Part shown: positions 47,163 to 57,426 of the stretch, one piece after another
Layout of the letters: each line of letters opens with the position of its first letter
How positions within the stretch are numbered: the stretch's first letter is position 1
From: Caldicellulosiruptor kronotskyensis 2002
Lineage (GTDB): Bacteria; Bacillota; Thermoanaerobacteria; Caldicellulosiruptorales; Caldicellulosiruptoraceae
Length of the DNA: 64,000 nt
Reading direction: 5' to 3'
Assembly (NCBI RefSeq): GCF_000166775.1
Contig: NC_014720.1
Span: 2,698,001 to 2,762,000, forward strand
Position numbers and translations under genes: made by a program
Notes under the pieces: generated by a model
What the model saw: the letters and a program-made list of their open reading frames with translations, nothing else
Database searches by the model: none
What the model was told of the DNA's origin: nothing

Positions 47163-47296
47163 AGCATAAAAAATTAGAATTTTTATTACATTAGCTAAAT
47201 GTTATTGCTTGCATTTCAGTTTATATTTTCTTTTTTTGTTAAGGTGTTATTTTCCATTTTATATTTTGTATTAACTATTTTCTTTACTACGCTGAT

Positions 47297-47477
47297 TTTG
47301 TAGTTTCCAATTGCTGTCGACCTGAAATCCCCCCAAAAACCCCCGGGGGTCGACAGCAAAAGGTAATTTCTGGTATGTGTTGACTTTCATGCTTTTGAGG
47401 TGTATAATAGAAATAACATACTACAGCTTGAAAACTTAACCATTTGTTCCTTGTGACATTCTTCAACCTATCCACGG
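47297..47477 (+). promoter_or_regulatory. CRISPR leader 3
   Basis: Matches leaders 1 and 2 from TTCCAATTGCTGTCGACC onward, with promoter TTGACT 47380-47385, 17 bp, TATAAT 47403-47408, and the same inverted repeat. The outermost 15 bp differ, so the conserved leader is about 180 bp long. Confidence 0.92.
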
Positions 47478-48034
47478 GTTTGTAGCCTCCCCTTTGGGGA
47501 TTGAAACGATAATGGATGTCGTGTATATGTTGCCCGGCCTCGTTTGTAGCCTCCCCTTTGGGGATTGAAACTAATACCTTCCAGTCGTCCATTAATTCTC
47601 TTCATCTGTTTGTAGCCTCCCCTTTGGGGATTGAAACTTATAGCCATCTTAAATCAACCTCCTCAATTTCGTGAGTTTGTAGCCTCCCCTTTGGGGATTG
47701 AAACAACACATCGTAATTACTTAGCAGCCCTTTTTTCCACGGTTTGTAGCCTCCCCTTTGGGGATTGAAACAAGAGAAAGAGGAAAAGAAGCAAAAAAGA
47801 GTAAAGAGTTTGTAGCCTCCCCTTTGGGGATTGAAACCTGGACTTGTTACATGCAGTTGAGACAGCAGTGAGGGTTTGTAGCCTCCCCTTTGGGGATTGA
47901 AACCTGGACTTGTTACATGCAGTTGAGACAGCAGTGAGGGTTTGTAGCCTCCCCTTTGGGGATTGAAACACAGGGAAAGAAGTGTATGTAAGTACGAAAG
48001 ATATGTTTGTAGCCTCCCCTTTGGGGATTGAAAC
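47478..48034 (+). CRISPR. CRISPR array 3 (9 perfect repeats, type I-B)
   Basis: Nine perfect copies of the common repeat start at 47478, 47542, 47608, 47675, 47742, 47808, 47874, 47940 and 48005. Spacer 6 (47838-47873) and spacer 7 (47904-47939) are identical. In contrast to arrays 1 and 2 there is no degenerate trailer repeat: the last perfect repeat runs straight into a truncated membrane-protein gene. A lone degenerate repeat at 59741 may be the missing end. Confidence 0.97.
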
Positions 48035-48225
48035 TATATTCAATATTGTCATTTGGAGCTGTAGCATTTTATGTAGAGATAGCAAAAGGTGGTAAACCAC
48101 CTTTTAGTACATTTTTTGTAGGATTTAGTGACAAGTTGATATATAAGGTGGTGTTGCTATATTTATTAACTCAACTGATAATTCCTATAGGTCTGATAAC
48201 ATTTATTATACCAGCATTCCTGTAA
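48035..48225 (+). pseudogene. DUF975-type membrane protein gene, N-terminal fragment
   Basis: From the first base after the CRISPR repeat the frame reads ILSFGAVAFYVEIAKGGKPP, FSTFFVGFSDKLIYKVVLLY and LIIPIGLITFIIPAFL. That matches the first half of DUF975 proteins (Gly-rich helix, FSxLFxGF, then a helix ending LIIPG). The true start is missing, cut off by the repeat. The second half lies at 48811-49102, after an IS110 fragment. Confidence 0.65.
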
Positions 48226-48810
48226 TGAACGAAAATGAGTGAAAATGACGAGAAATGAGATTTGAAAAGATAAGGTACCTCCTGATAAAATTAATAAAGT
48301 AAGTTGTACAACTTACGAAAAAACAAAACAAAGGAGGTACCCTCTTTGAAGTATACACAAAATGAGAAGATATTACAAGTGACAGAGAAAACTTTAGTTG
48401 TAGGAGTAGACATAGCAAAGGAAAGGCATGTTGGAAGAGCATTTGATTTTAGAGGAGTGGAGCTTGGCAAGAGAATAGAGTTTGAGAACAGGAAAGAAGG
48501 TATGGAGAAATTTTTGGATTGGGCAAATAAGATAATGAAAGCTAATGGCAAGGAGAACATGATAGTAGGGATAGAGCCTACAGGGCATTACTGGCTGTGC
48601 TTTGAGCAGTACTTAAGAGAGAATGGCATAAAAGTGGTATTAGTGAATCCTTTTCACGTGAAGAGGAGCAAGGAGCTCGATGATAATACGCAAACTAAGA
48701 GTGATATAAAGGATCCAAAAACGATAGCGATGCTTGTGAAGGATGGAAGATACACAGAACCAAATATACCCGAGGTATATACGCTGAGATGAGAGGTATA
48801 TTGAGAGAGG
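48226..48810 (+). mobile_element. IS110-family element, truncated
   Basis: A 5' non-coding end (48226-48345, with GGTACCTCCTG and CAAAGGAGGTACC inverted segments) is followed by a transposase gene starting at TTG 48346 behind AAAGGAGGT. The product has the IS110 DEDD-type N-terminus: VVGVDIAKERHVGRAFDF, MIVGIEPTGHYWLC, QTKSDIKDPKTIAMLV. A frameshift after TEPNIPE and loss of about 250 C-terminal residues leave it inactive. It splits a DUF975 gene. Confidence 0.8.
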
Positions 48811-49102
48811 AATTATATTTATATTAGCATTATTTCCAGCAAATTATATATTGTATGAAAATAGTGATGTTTCTATAATTGAGATAATAAAAGAGTGCTT
48901 TAGGATTACAAAGAAAGCCAAGCTCAAAGTATTATTGTTTTACCTTAGTTTTATCGGATGGTACATTTTAGGTATGCTAACTTTAGGTATATTATTTATA
49001 TATGTTACACCCTATATATCAGTGACATCGTATTATTTATACAAAAAATTATCAGGTAAGGAATATGTAAATAGTGAAATTTCCAGTCAATATATGATTT
49101 AA
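48811..49102 (+). pseudogene. DUF975-type membrane protein gene, C-terminal fragment
   Basis: The segment reads GIIFILALFPANYILYENSD, then VSIIEIIKECFRITKKAK and SFIGWYILGMLTLGILFIY with VTPYISVTSYYLYKKL, which is the hallmark end of DUF975 (LSFIGWxLLxxLTxGIGxLxxxPY). It continues the fragment at 48035-48225 once the IS110 piece is removed. An ATG at 48851 opens 83 codons but without a ribosome site. Confidence 0.65.
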
Positions 49103-49136
49103 TAAGATGTTCATATTTTATTAAGGAGGGAATCAA

Positions 49137-52085
49137 ATGAAAAATAAAACTAAAAAAGTAATTAATATTATTGTTATTCTAGCATTATTAACAAATTTAT
49201 GTATATCAAATACAGCAGCTGTTTATGCAGATACTAAATCTACAACTACACAGTCTTCAAATACACAAGCTGCAAATATTAATAAAGTAGGCAGGACAGT
49301 AGTGTACAAGATAAATTCTATAAATCCCAATGAATTAAACAAGGTAATAAATGATTTTAACAGTAAATATGGATATTTAGATTTAGAAGATACTATAATT
49401 ATAGAGTTTTCTGGCGATTATTTATTTGATTTGATTAATGATTGTTTGGAATATAATAATATTACTATTCATTATGGAGCTAGCAAAGGTGCTAGCAATT
49501 TATATAGTCACGAGGTTTTAGACAAAAAGTATGGTGCTATGAAGACTGCGATTAGTTCTACAAGTATTAATGCGTTTGTAAGATACAAAAAGAGTAATGG
49601 CAAATACAGGTATGTTTATGTAGATTCAAACAGTCCATTTTGGTTTAATATAACAGACAAGGATTTTTATAAGTATTTCAATGTTAAAGAAGATTCAACA
49701 TTTAGAAGTCCTGAGTCAAAGCGCATTTTTTATTCAAAAGATTTCTTTTCATTAAATCCAATTGGACAATATTTTTCCGATAGATTAAAGATAGCACCAT
49801 TAAATGGATATTCATTTATATATCAAGGTAAAATGTATATTTGTGGTTTAGAGTCAGCTTATAATTTCTTTAAGGACTTTTTAAGTCAGCCATCAGAAAA
49901 TTTACGTGATCTGCCATTTGATACTACAGAATCAGCAGAAGGGTTTAAGATTGCAATATCACAAGCATTACAGAGCACAGGAATTTATTATACAGAGACT
50001 TTTCTTGAAATAGCTAATATTTGGGATGGACAAATACCATATTTAATACAGACATTGAAAGAGATAAGACAAAAAGCTAAGGAATTGACAAAAGGATGCA
50101 AAGATTTAGTAGATGCAGGATTTGAATTAGAAAAATTTTTTATGTTTGAAGTAAAATATGACTACAAGTGGTTAGAAGAAGGTGTATCAACTGTTACAGC
50201 TGAAAAAATAAAAAGTGATAACGAATGGAACACTGAAAAAGGTAAAAAATATGCTTGGCGTAAAAGTCCTCTTATGGGCATATGGAACTTTAGATATGGT
50301 ATATGTTCAGAGTATGCACGTTTAGCTGAAGTTTTAGGTTTTTATATGGGTTTAAACACGTTGTATACTTATAGTTGGGATTTGGATCATGCTTGGTATG
50401 TTCATGATATATATGGATTGCACTGGTCCTCAGATACTTTAGGTACTACTACTGATCATATATTAACACCTGTAACTATATTAACTATAGGTCACCACAT
50501 GGACAATAAGCCTCTTATAAATGAATTTTTAGAATGGCACACACCAAGAGGATTTATAAATTTATTAAAAACAAATAGAAGTTTTGCCGAAAAATTGTTT
50601 AGAAAGTTGGTAGATGAAAGCGGGATACTTACAATGTATTCACCTATGGTATTTCTTAATAATGATCCTAATTATGATTTTCGTGACAAAAATGGTATGT
50701 GGGCACCAAGTCCTTATTACAGTGAATTATGCAGAAGAGTAGGGTTATTTGCATTATTTCCAAAATTTAAAGAACCACCTATAAAGGTGACTTCTATAGA
50801 TCAGGTTCTTAAGGATTTGGACAGTAGAAGCATGAGTGATTATGAAGTTAGAAATTATTATATATTGCCACAGGATTTATACAAGAAAGAACCAAAGTCT
50901 TTAGAAGAAGCAAAACAGGTTCCTATTAATATTTTAAGAAAGATTCTTAATTATGTAACAGTTAAAACTGGTAAGGATTATGATTCGTTAGAAATAAACA
51001 ATAGTTTGGATTATTGGACTCCATTTAAATTAAACTCGTACGCCAGATTTAATTTGTATGATTCAGCAGCAGACGGTAGCAGGTATTTTGTATATATTTC
51101 TTATGTTTTCCCTTATGTAGACTTATACATTTTAGTAAAACCAGTATTTAGAAAAGAAGGCATTGCATATGGCATTTATATAGGTAAGCTACCCAAATCA
51201 GGAAGTTTGAGTTCAATAGACAACAAGTTTATGGATGATTACGTTAAGAATATACCAATTTATAGAGCAAATCTTGCAGAAAGCGATTTAATATTTAAGC
51301 TACTTACAGTAGAGGATGAGCCAATTGTTGATAAGTTTGATGTAGTAGTTAGAGAAGGAGATACCTTTAAAATAAATGTATCTCAAAGGTATGGAATGTT
51401 GAATACAAAGTTTAATTATATAATTGTATCTGAAGATAATGTTAACACATTAAGTCAAGGTAAAATTTCTGAAGCTAATTCACAGGTAAGTGAGATAAAG
51501 CATCTAGGTAATTTTACATTTAAAGCATTGAAGCCAGGGACTATAAAAATTATACCAGTATATGAAGATGAGCAACTTTTATTGGATTTAGGTAAGAGCT
51601 TACTACAATTTTCACCTGATATTAAAAGCAATTATTCTAATGTTGATTGGCTTAACAATCATTTTGTATTTAAATTAGATAATGGACTTATTTCAACTTT
51701 GGTCAATAACCCTTGTACAACATGGGGATTTACTAATGAAGAAAAAATTGCTAATAGTGTATGGTTTTATACGACTCATCCGTTTTATGATGAAGCAAGG
51801 TCATGGCATACTGTTTTTCCAACAATGTCAATAAGAGTTAAAGTATTACCTTCATCAAAAGCTTATTTTAAGACAAATAAAATAATAGCTAAGGTTGGAT
51901 CTACTGTAGCATTACCAATAGCAACCACTGGTAGTGGAGCTAAATATAAGATTGTAGTATCAAATCCTAATATAGTAGAAATTAAAAACAATAATAGTGC
52001 AAAAATAAAGTCAAAAGGCACAGTTAAATTGACTATTATAAATAGCAATGGAAGTAAGAGTGAGTGCATTATTGAGGTAAAATAA
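49137..52085 (+). CDS. Large secreted protein with transglutaminase-like domain
   Basis: A 982-residue exported protein. A signal peptide (VINIIVILALLTNLCISNTA then AVYADT) is followed by a Ser/Thr/Gln-rich linker. Around residues 370-440 is a transglutaminase-like core: Cys 390 in RYGICSEYARLAEVLG, His 418 in DLDHAWYVHD, Asp 433 in HWSSDTL. The last 80 residues (IVVSNPNIVEIKNNNSAKIK then SKGTVKLTI) look like a Big_2-type immunoglobulin fold. AAGGAGGG precedes ATG 49137. Possible roles are cross-linking or proteolysis at the cell surface. Codon use is unusually rich in TTA and ATA. Confidence 0.75.
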   Translation: MKNKTKKVINIIVILALLTNLCISNTAAVYADTKSTTTQSSNTQAANINKVGRTVVYKINSINPNELNKVINDFNSKYGYLDLEDTIIIEFSGDYLFDLINDCLEYNNITIHYGASKGASNLYSHEVLDKKYGAMKTAISSTSINAFVRYKKSNGKYRYVYVDSNSPFWFNITDKDFYKYFNVKEDSTFRSPESKRIFYSKDFFSLNPIGQYFSDRLKIAPLNGYSFIYQGKMYICGLESAYNFFKDFLSQPSENLRDLPFDTTESAEGFKIAISQALQSTGIYYTETFLEIANIWDGQIPYLIQTLKEIRQKAKELTKGCKDLVDAGFELEKFFMFEVKYDYKWLEEGVSTVTAEKIKSDNEWNTEKGKKYAWRKSPLMGIWNFRYGICSEYARLAEVLGFYMGLNTLYTYSWDLDHAWYVHDIYGLHWSSDTLGTTTDHILTPVTILTIGHHMDNKPLINEFLEWHTPRGFINLLKTNRSFAEKLFRKLVDESGILTMYSPMVFLNNDPNYDFRDKNGMWAPSPYYSELCRRVGLFALFPKFKEPPIKVTSIDQVLKDLDSRSMSDYEVRNYYILPQDLYKKEPKSLEEAKQVPINILRKILNYVTVKTGKDYDSLEINNSLDYWTPFKLNSYARFNLYDSAADGSRYFVYISYVFPYVDLYILVKPVFRKEGIAYGIYIGKLPKSGSLSSIDNKFMDDYVKNIPIYRANLAESDLIFKLLTVEDEPIVDKFDVVVREGDTFKINVSQRYGMLNTKFNYIIVSEDNVNTLSQGKISEANSQVSEIKHLGNFTFKALKPGTIKIIPVYEDEQLLLDLGKSLLQFSPDIKSNYSNVDWLNNHFVFKLDNGLISTLVNNPCTTWGFTNEEKIANSVWFYTTHPFYDEARSWHTVFPTMSIRVKVLPSSKAYFKTNKIIAKVGSTVALPIATTGSGAKYKIVVSNPNIVEIKNNNSAKIKSKGTVKLTIINSNGSKSECIIEVK

Positions 52086-52102
52086 TGTGGAGGTGTCATA
52101 CT

Positions 52103-52321
52103 TTGATAAAATCATTTTTAAGCAGCAAAATAGAAAGAATTGTTTATATTATATGTTGCGTTATGATTGTAGTGGTTTAAATGGTAATTTTATATAATGT
52201 ATTAAAATTGCCTGATAATTTGACTAACAATTATCATAAAGATAACAGCAAAATTCACAATTCATTTAAGGAAATTACTACTACAGGCAGCAATTTGACT
52301 TATAATAAATTAGATTCTATA
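52103..52321 (+). pseudogene. Small membrane-anchored protein gene, 5' part, split by an insertion
   Basis: TTG 52103 with ribosome site GGAGGTG opens a short protein with one membrane helix (IERIVYIICCVMIVVV) that stops, then continues in frame as MVILYNVLKLPDNLTNNYHK and ends NKLDSI at the insertion point. The rest of the frame resumes at 56636 after a 12-bp repeat (TTAGATTCTATA) as DKLTIRKEYPVVKAPSGQND and ends at 56725. The intact product would be about 110 residues, exported and anchored. Confidence 0.6.
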
Positions 52322-52709
52322 TAGGTTGTTGAATAAAAGAAATTAACATAAAAGATAATAAATAGATATATAAAAAGCCATCCTCCTTGATGTAAAATTA
52401 TAGGAAGAGAAGATTAAAACACCTATAGGCGTTTGCAAAATGGGTGGTGATTGAAGGTAAGAGATGCCAATACTAACATTGAATACAATCAAGATACAAA
52501 AAGAAAAGCAAAATGATAACCAAATATTATCAATGCCAACAAAATTAATCAGCAACAAACATATGACGAAAATTAACAACTTTAAAAAAGACAATAGTAC
52601 CCTAAACCTTCTAAACTTCTTGATTTTAGAAGGCTAAATAAAAAACAAAACCATAAATTTTTTGTAAGAAATAGATTCAAAAAAATAGTGGTTTTAAGCG
52701 ATAAGTTTT

Positions 52710-55459
52710 TTGAGTTTGTTAAGCTTTTTGATAGTCAATAAAGAAGCAATAAAGCTTAATGTTGTGAGCGAGGATAAATAAGAGCGAAAAAGTAATGGCA
52801 GATAGCAAGAAATCAGAGAAAATAGAAATATGGTCATAAGGATAGAATAGTATCAGAACCCATGTAGGATTTTAAGTGGTAAATAGTCTGCTCTACAGCG
52901 ACACGTTTTTTGTAGAGGTCTAAAAACTCTTGAGAATTTCTGTTTATACCTGGGAAAGAGCGAAAATCGTCAGGGTAAGTGTAAACTATTGCCCCTGATT
53001 TAGAGGTAGTACAAGGTTGAGGGCAAGAGCAGACACGTTTGCCATCTTTGTATTGTGACATAGGGCAAGTCCATTTAAGGCGCAAAGAGCGATTTTTACC
53101 CTGATATTTGCCTTCGGGTTTAAAAGGTTGATTGAACTTTTTACAAGAAGAAGCACCATCTTCAGAAATAACGATATTAGGGCTTGATGTAGGTGTAGTA
53201 TTTTTAGAAGCTCTTGTATTAAGAAGAATAACGATTTTGGAGAAGTTAAAAGTATTTTTTAAAGTGGAGTATATGTTGTGGGAATCCAAAGCACTGTCGG
53301 CGATTGATGGTAGAGAAATTTTTTGGGATGTAGGAGAATAGAGTTTTGAGCGAAGGAATTAAACCTTTAGAGTCGGAGATAGAGACTTGTCAAGAATTTT
53401 GTGTTTCCAATTTATAACGTAAGTTGTAAAGTTGGGTTATGTTATTGATGCATTTTCTAATACTGAAAAGCTCCATTTTTCCATTTTGTACGGCGTAAGT
53501 TCTCTTCTTGTTAAGTAAATATTAATTTCTAAGACTTTGGCAGTCTGAAAGTATCCACCTGAATTTACTTCTTGTCTTTTCAATCATGCTGTTTACACTT
53601 TCAACGGCGTTTGTGGTATAAATATGCTTCCTTAATTCCTCAGGGTATTTCATATGGGCAAGATAAAACTCTGCTTTTTCTGATATTGCTTTAATAAATC
53701 GTGGATATTTTGAAAGGTATCCATCGCAAAGTTCTTTAAATTTCAGTACAGCTTCATCGAAATCAGAAGAAGAGATTTTGATTTTGTCCAAACTCTTGTT
53801 AAAAGCTGAAAGCTAAATCTATTGTCATATGTTTTCTGACATTACGTTGGAGGTGAACAAAACACAGTTGATGGTCAGCAAGAGGATAAGCAAGTTTGAC
53901 AGCATCTATAATACCAGGGAAATCATCACTTATGACAATTAAAACTTCTTTAAGACCTCTTGTAATTAAATCGTCAAAAACTTTCATCCAATCAGCCTTA
54001 TTTTCTTTGCCGAAGAAAGGGCAGAATACCAAAGATATCTTTTTTACCTTTCTTGAGTCGATACCAAGGACAACATAACAAGTAGCTTGTTTAACTTTAG
54101 AATTGTCCTTAACTTCACTTTTGAATAACCGTCGATGATGAGAGCAAAAGCACTTGTGGGCAATTCTCTTTGTTTGAATAATTGAATCTCATTTTTAAGG
54201 TCTTCTTTGATTTTTAGTATTTCATTTTCGGAATATGGAAGATTCAAAGCTTTCAAAGTCTGGACAAGGGAAAGCTCAAGAATAACCATTGACGTAGTTG
54301 CGACATAAGAAGGGAAGTAGTTGAACTATCAACTCTTTTGTAGCGGAAAGAAGAGGATAGAAGGTGGGAAATTCTAAGGGCGTGTGCGAGGGACAGAGAT
54401 TTCAAGACGTTAGGCAGGTGTTGCAAGTTTTACTTCAATAAAAACCATTGCCTTTGTCATTGTCATTTTTAGCAAGGTAGACTGATCTTTCCGATAACAT
54501 AAAGCAATCGAGCAAGTTTTCTAAGAGTTGCTTTAGAGCTGGGCGGTTAGGATCATCTTTGGAGCAATACATATTTAATACTTGCTTCTTGCGCCATGTT
54601 TTTAGCAGGCTCAATAAATTTCGTTTTTATTCATTCTCAATGACCCCCTTTGATGATTATTTCAATACTAATTATACAGTGGACACAATTTTATTTTAAC
54701 TCCCTCGGAGATAGCTTTTGCTTCTTGTGGGTCAGAGGAAGGGGAATCATAGTTAAACAGAGGTACCAAAGCTAAAGGGATACCAAGAGCATTTGTAATG
54801 ACAGCAAATTTCAAAGCCCAGCAGAAATGGCCATTTACGAACATAAGGCGGATGTTAGGATTAGCGTTAGCACTTTTAGGCAAAGAAGAATAAACAAGAG
54901 AGTAGATTTTATCGGAAGACAGTTCAGGATTAGCTTTTGATGTATTTTTCAAAAGGGATTGAATGAATTTAGGATTGTTTTCACGGACCTTTGGGACAAT
55001 ACCAGTTGTGTCGAAGATTAAGATTGAAGAATCTTGGGGGCATTGTTGGAGAGAAATATTGTGTGCATGGATAGAGATATTTTGAAAGAGTTTATGGATT
55101 TCACTGTTAAATAGTTTTCTGAAGCGAGAGAAAGTAGAAATAGAGGGGACATTGCCATTTAAGTTACAAAATAAACGGAGTTCATAAGAGTTAAGAAGAA
55201 CAGCGCGAAGCTGTGTAAGGGTATTTAGTTTGAGTAATTTTTGGACAAGGAAGCACAGAAGCATAGATTCTAAGGAGAAGTATCTATGCTTGCCAAAGTG
55301 TTTATAGTAAGCATTGTAGAAAGAAGAAGGTATGTAGTTTGACAAGTCGATGAATTTATTGAACAAGCCCAAGAGGCTTTCAGGCTTGTAGAAAGCCAAA
55401 GCCTTTAGGTGGGAGAATAAATCTAAAAATGAAAGTTGTTTAGGTTTGGTGTTGAACAT
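52710..55459 (-). pseudogene. IS-B DDE transposase gene, interrupted
   Basis: The N-terminal half (54668-55459) begins MFNTKPKQLSFLDLFSHLKA, with YFSLESMLLCFLVQKLLKLN and the first Asp in SILIFDTTGIVP; it breaks off at DPQEAKAISEGVK. The C-terminal part resumes near 53350 as SIADSALDSHNIYSTLKN, with a zinc-like segment CPMSQYKDGKRVCSCPQPC and KKRVAVEQTIYHLKSYMGSD (catalytic Glu), then a frameshift before the end. Between them lies an IS256-type element. I recognise a DUF772-like IS4/IS5-superfamily transposase but not the exact IS family. Confidence 0.7.
53522..54610 (-). pseudogene. IS256-family (mutator) transposase gene, degraded
   Basis: In three frames on the - strand one can read, in order, RPALKQLLENLLDCFMLSER (start), IQLFKQRELPTSAFALIIDG with YSKVK (first Asp region), WMKVFDDLITRGLKEVLIVI then SDDFPGIIDAVKLAYPLADH with QLCFVHLQRNVRKH (second Asp and the IS256 signature), and ELRKHIYTTNAVESVNSMIE (catalytic Glu region). 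Stops and frameshifts separate them. It interrupts the IS-B transposase gene. Confidence 0.85.
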
Positions 55460-55624
55460 TTTGGAACCCTCCTCATAGTAGAAGATTTGTTTTATATAAT
55501 CATATTTTACTACAATTATGAGGAGGGTGACCAGACTTTTTTGATTCTATGTAAAGCTTGATAACGCTCATCTTGAGCGTTTCTGCAAAAGGCTATTAAA
55601 AACACCTAACAAAGGAGGATGGCA

Positions 55625-56533
55625 ATGACTGATTTTATTAAAACACAAAATCAAAAATTTTTAAAGATACTTATGAAAATTGAGAAAGTAATAAAAGCTT
55701 TAGGATTAAAGATAAAAAGCAATAGAAGAGGAAGACCAAAGAAGTTTATTAAGTTAAGCCATATAATAGCTTGTTTTGTTTACAAAGTCAAAAACAAGAT
55801 AAACAGCTTCAGGGAATTAGAATACAAGATAAACGAAGATGAAGAATTTAAAAAGGCTATAGGGATAGAAAAGAGCCCTGATCATACATATTTTTCGAAA
55901 TGGGCAAAAGTAATTGAAGAAGAATATATAGAAGGAATAGCAAGAATTTTAGTAAGAGAAATAGCTCCGCAGACAAAAGTTTGTGCTATAGATTCTACCC
56001 CTTTGAGAAGTTCGAGGGGTGACAAAGAGGCAGGAATAGGAGTATGTATTAGTTTAGGTTTTTACGATGGATATAAATTACATGTAATAGCAACAGTTGG
56101 AGATGAGGTTATACCAATAGTATGGTGGTTGACACGTGCAAATGTCCATGACAGTAGGAGTAGTAGAACTTTTGTATTGATCTAAGATATTTGGCTTGAT
56201 GTGATATTAGCAGATGCAGGTTATGATTGTGCGAAGTGGTTTGAGGTGGCAGATAGACTTGGGATAAAGTTTGTAGCGGCGGTAAATAAGAGAAATAGTA
56301 AGGATTTTAGTAATGTAAAAAATATTTTGAGGGTAAAAAATATGGAATTTTTAATAAGTGAGGAAGGACAAAGGTTATATAAGCAAAGGACAAAAATTGA
56401 AAGATTATTTGGGAAGTTAAAAGGAGAATACAATTTAGAACAAGTAAGGTTAAGAGGTTTTAGAACATATAAGAGGCATGTAGAGGGGAATAATGATTAC
56501 TTATTTGATAGAGGTCTATATTCAAAAAATTGA
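55625..56533 (+). pseudogene. IS-A DDE transposase gene with one in-frame stop
   Basis: The frame runs from ATG 55625 (ribosome site AAAGGAGG) to 56533, broken only by TAA at 56183-56185. Before it: RGRPKKFIKLSHIIACFVYK, first Asp in CAIDSTPLRSS. After it: second Asp in VILADAGYDCAKWF, and QRTKIERLFGKLKGEYNL with the catalytic Glu. The order fits the IS4/IS5 superfamily. The same stop is present in the truncated copy at 46541-47162, so both descend from an already mutated element or the stop is tolerated by readthrough. Confidence 0.85.
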
Positions 56534-56635
56534 AAACTGTAAATTTTCTTTTAAATACACGTGGAGTAATTTATAGTTCTATATAATAACATTAATGGCA
56601 TAATTATTTATTCAACAACTTGATTAGATTCTATA

Positions 56636-56725
56636 GATAAACTAACAATTCGCAAAGAGTATCCTGTTGTTAAAGCACCTTCTGGACAAAATGATGTTGC
56701 AAATAATATTAACGTTAACTGGTAG
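56636..56725 (+). pseudogene. 3' part of the split small membrane-anchored protein gene
   Basis: The frame continues from 52321 across the insertion: DKLTIRKEYPVVKAPSGQND then VANNINVNW and a stop. See the 5' part at 52103-52321. Confidence 0.6.
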
Positions 56726-56847
56726 TTACTAATAAATAAGAAAAACAGTAACTATAACAGAAGTTACCGTAGTAAATCCAGTATACAAATTAGGAGAATA
56801 AAAAAAGAAAGTTCAAATAATAATTAAACGATATAGCAGATATAAAT

Positions 56848-57078
56848 ATGAGTATAAGTCCAGTTATAAAAGGAAAGATAACAAAAACGTTTTTAGTCAA
56901 TTTATTTAAGATACTAAATACTATACAAATAGTATATATCAACAAAGATAGCAATGCTATCACAGCAGATAAAGAGGCTTTGTTGGAGATATTAAAAGGA
57001 TATAATGATTATTTGACAAAGTATAAAAATGAGTTAACAAGCATTATAATCAATCAACTAAAATTAGCAGAGCATTAG
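56848..57078 (+). CDS. Small hypothetical protein
   Basis: A 76-residue helical protein without signal peptide or recognised domain (LFKILNTIQIVYINKDSNAI). No good ribosome site precedes ATG 56848. A strong hairpin begins at its stop codon, which supports a real transcription unit ending here. It belongs to the AT-rich secreted-protein island. Confidence 0.45.
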   Translation: MSISPVIKGKITKTFLVNLFKILNTIQIVYINKDSNAITADKEALLEILKGYNDYLTKYKNELTSIIINQLKLAEH

Positions 57079-57102
57079 GGATATTGGTATCCTAATGCTC
57101 TG
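57068..57102 (+). terminator. Hairpin at the end of the small gene
   Basis: CAGAGCATTAGG and CCTAATGCTCTG form a perfect 12-bp stem with an 11-nt loop. Only a weak T run follows, so termination strength is uncertain. Confidence 0.6.
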
Positions 57103-57340
57103 CTTGACTATATAAGGACTTATAAGTATTATAGGAGGTTTTATACTATATGTTCAAGTTAATTGTTAATTTGATTAGCAAAAGAGTATATAAAAATATT
57201 ACATAGACCCAAGTTTTTATAAAGATAATACAAATGGCGGTACCATAAACCTTAGAGATGTACCATTTAGTGTGGCAATAAGTATAAACAAAGATACTTA
57301 TGTACAAAGTTAAAAATGGCTATAACTGTTAATGATAAAA
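57103..57340. other. Remnants of an exported-protein gene before IS21
   Basis: One frame reads DPSFYKDNTNGGTINLRDVP then FSVAISINKDTYVQS before a stop, in the style of the large secreted proteins nearby. A short open start (ATGTTCAAGTTAATTG at 57151) with AGGAGG upstream ends quickly. These are probably the 5' pieces of the gene broken by the IS21 insertion. Confidence 0.4.
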
Positions 57341-57426
57341 TAAAAATGTACTGAAAGTGGAATATAATGATGTACAAAATTGTACATTGATATGATATCC
57401 TTTCTCATAGTGAGGAGGGATATCAA

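Larger units (their letters stand above)
52322..56623. mobile_element. Nested insertion: IS-A carrying a second element split by an IS256
   Basis: The block is bounded by inverted ends (GTTGTTGAATAA near 52325 and TTATTCAACAAC at 56608-56619) and by a 12-bp direct repeat, TTAGATTCTATA at 52310-52321 and 56624-56635. Joining the flanks restores an open frame. The outer element is IS-A. Inside its left non-coding end lies element IS-B on the - strand, and inside IS-B lies an IS256-type element on the - strand. At least three insertion events are therefore stacked. Confidence 0.75.
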
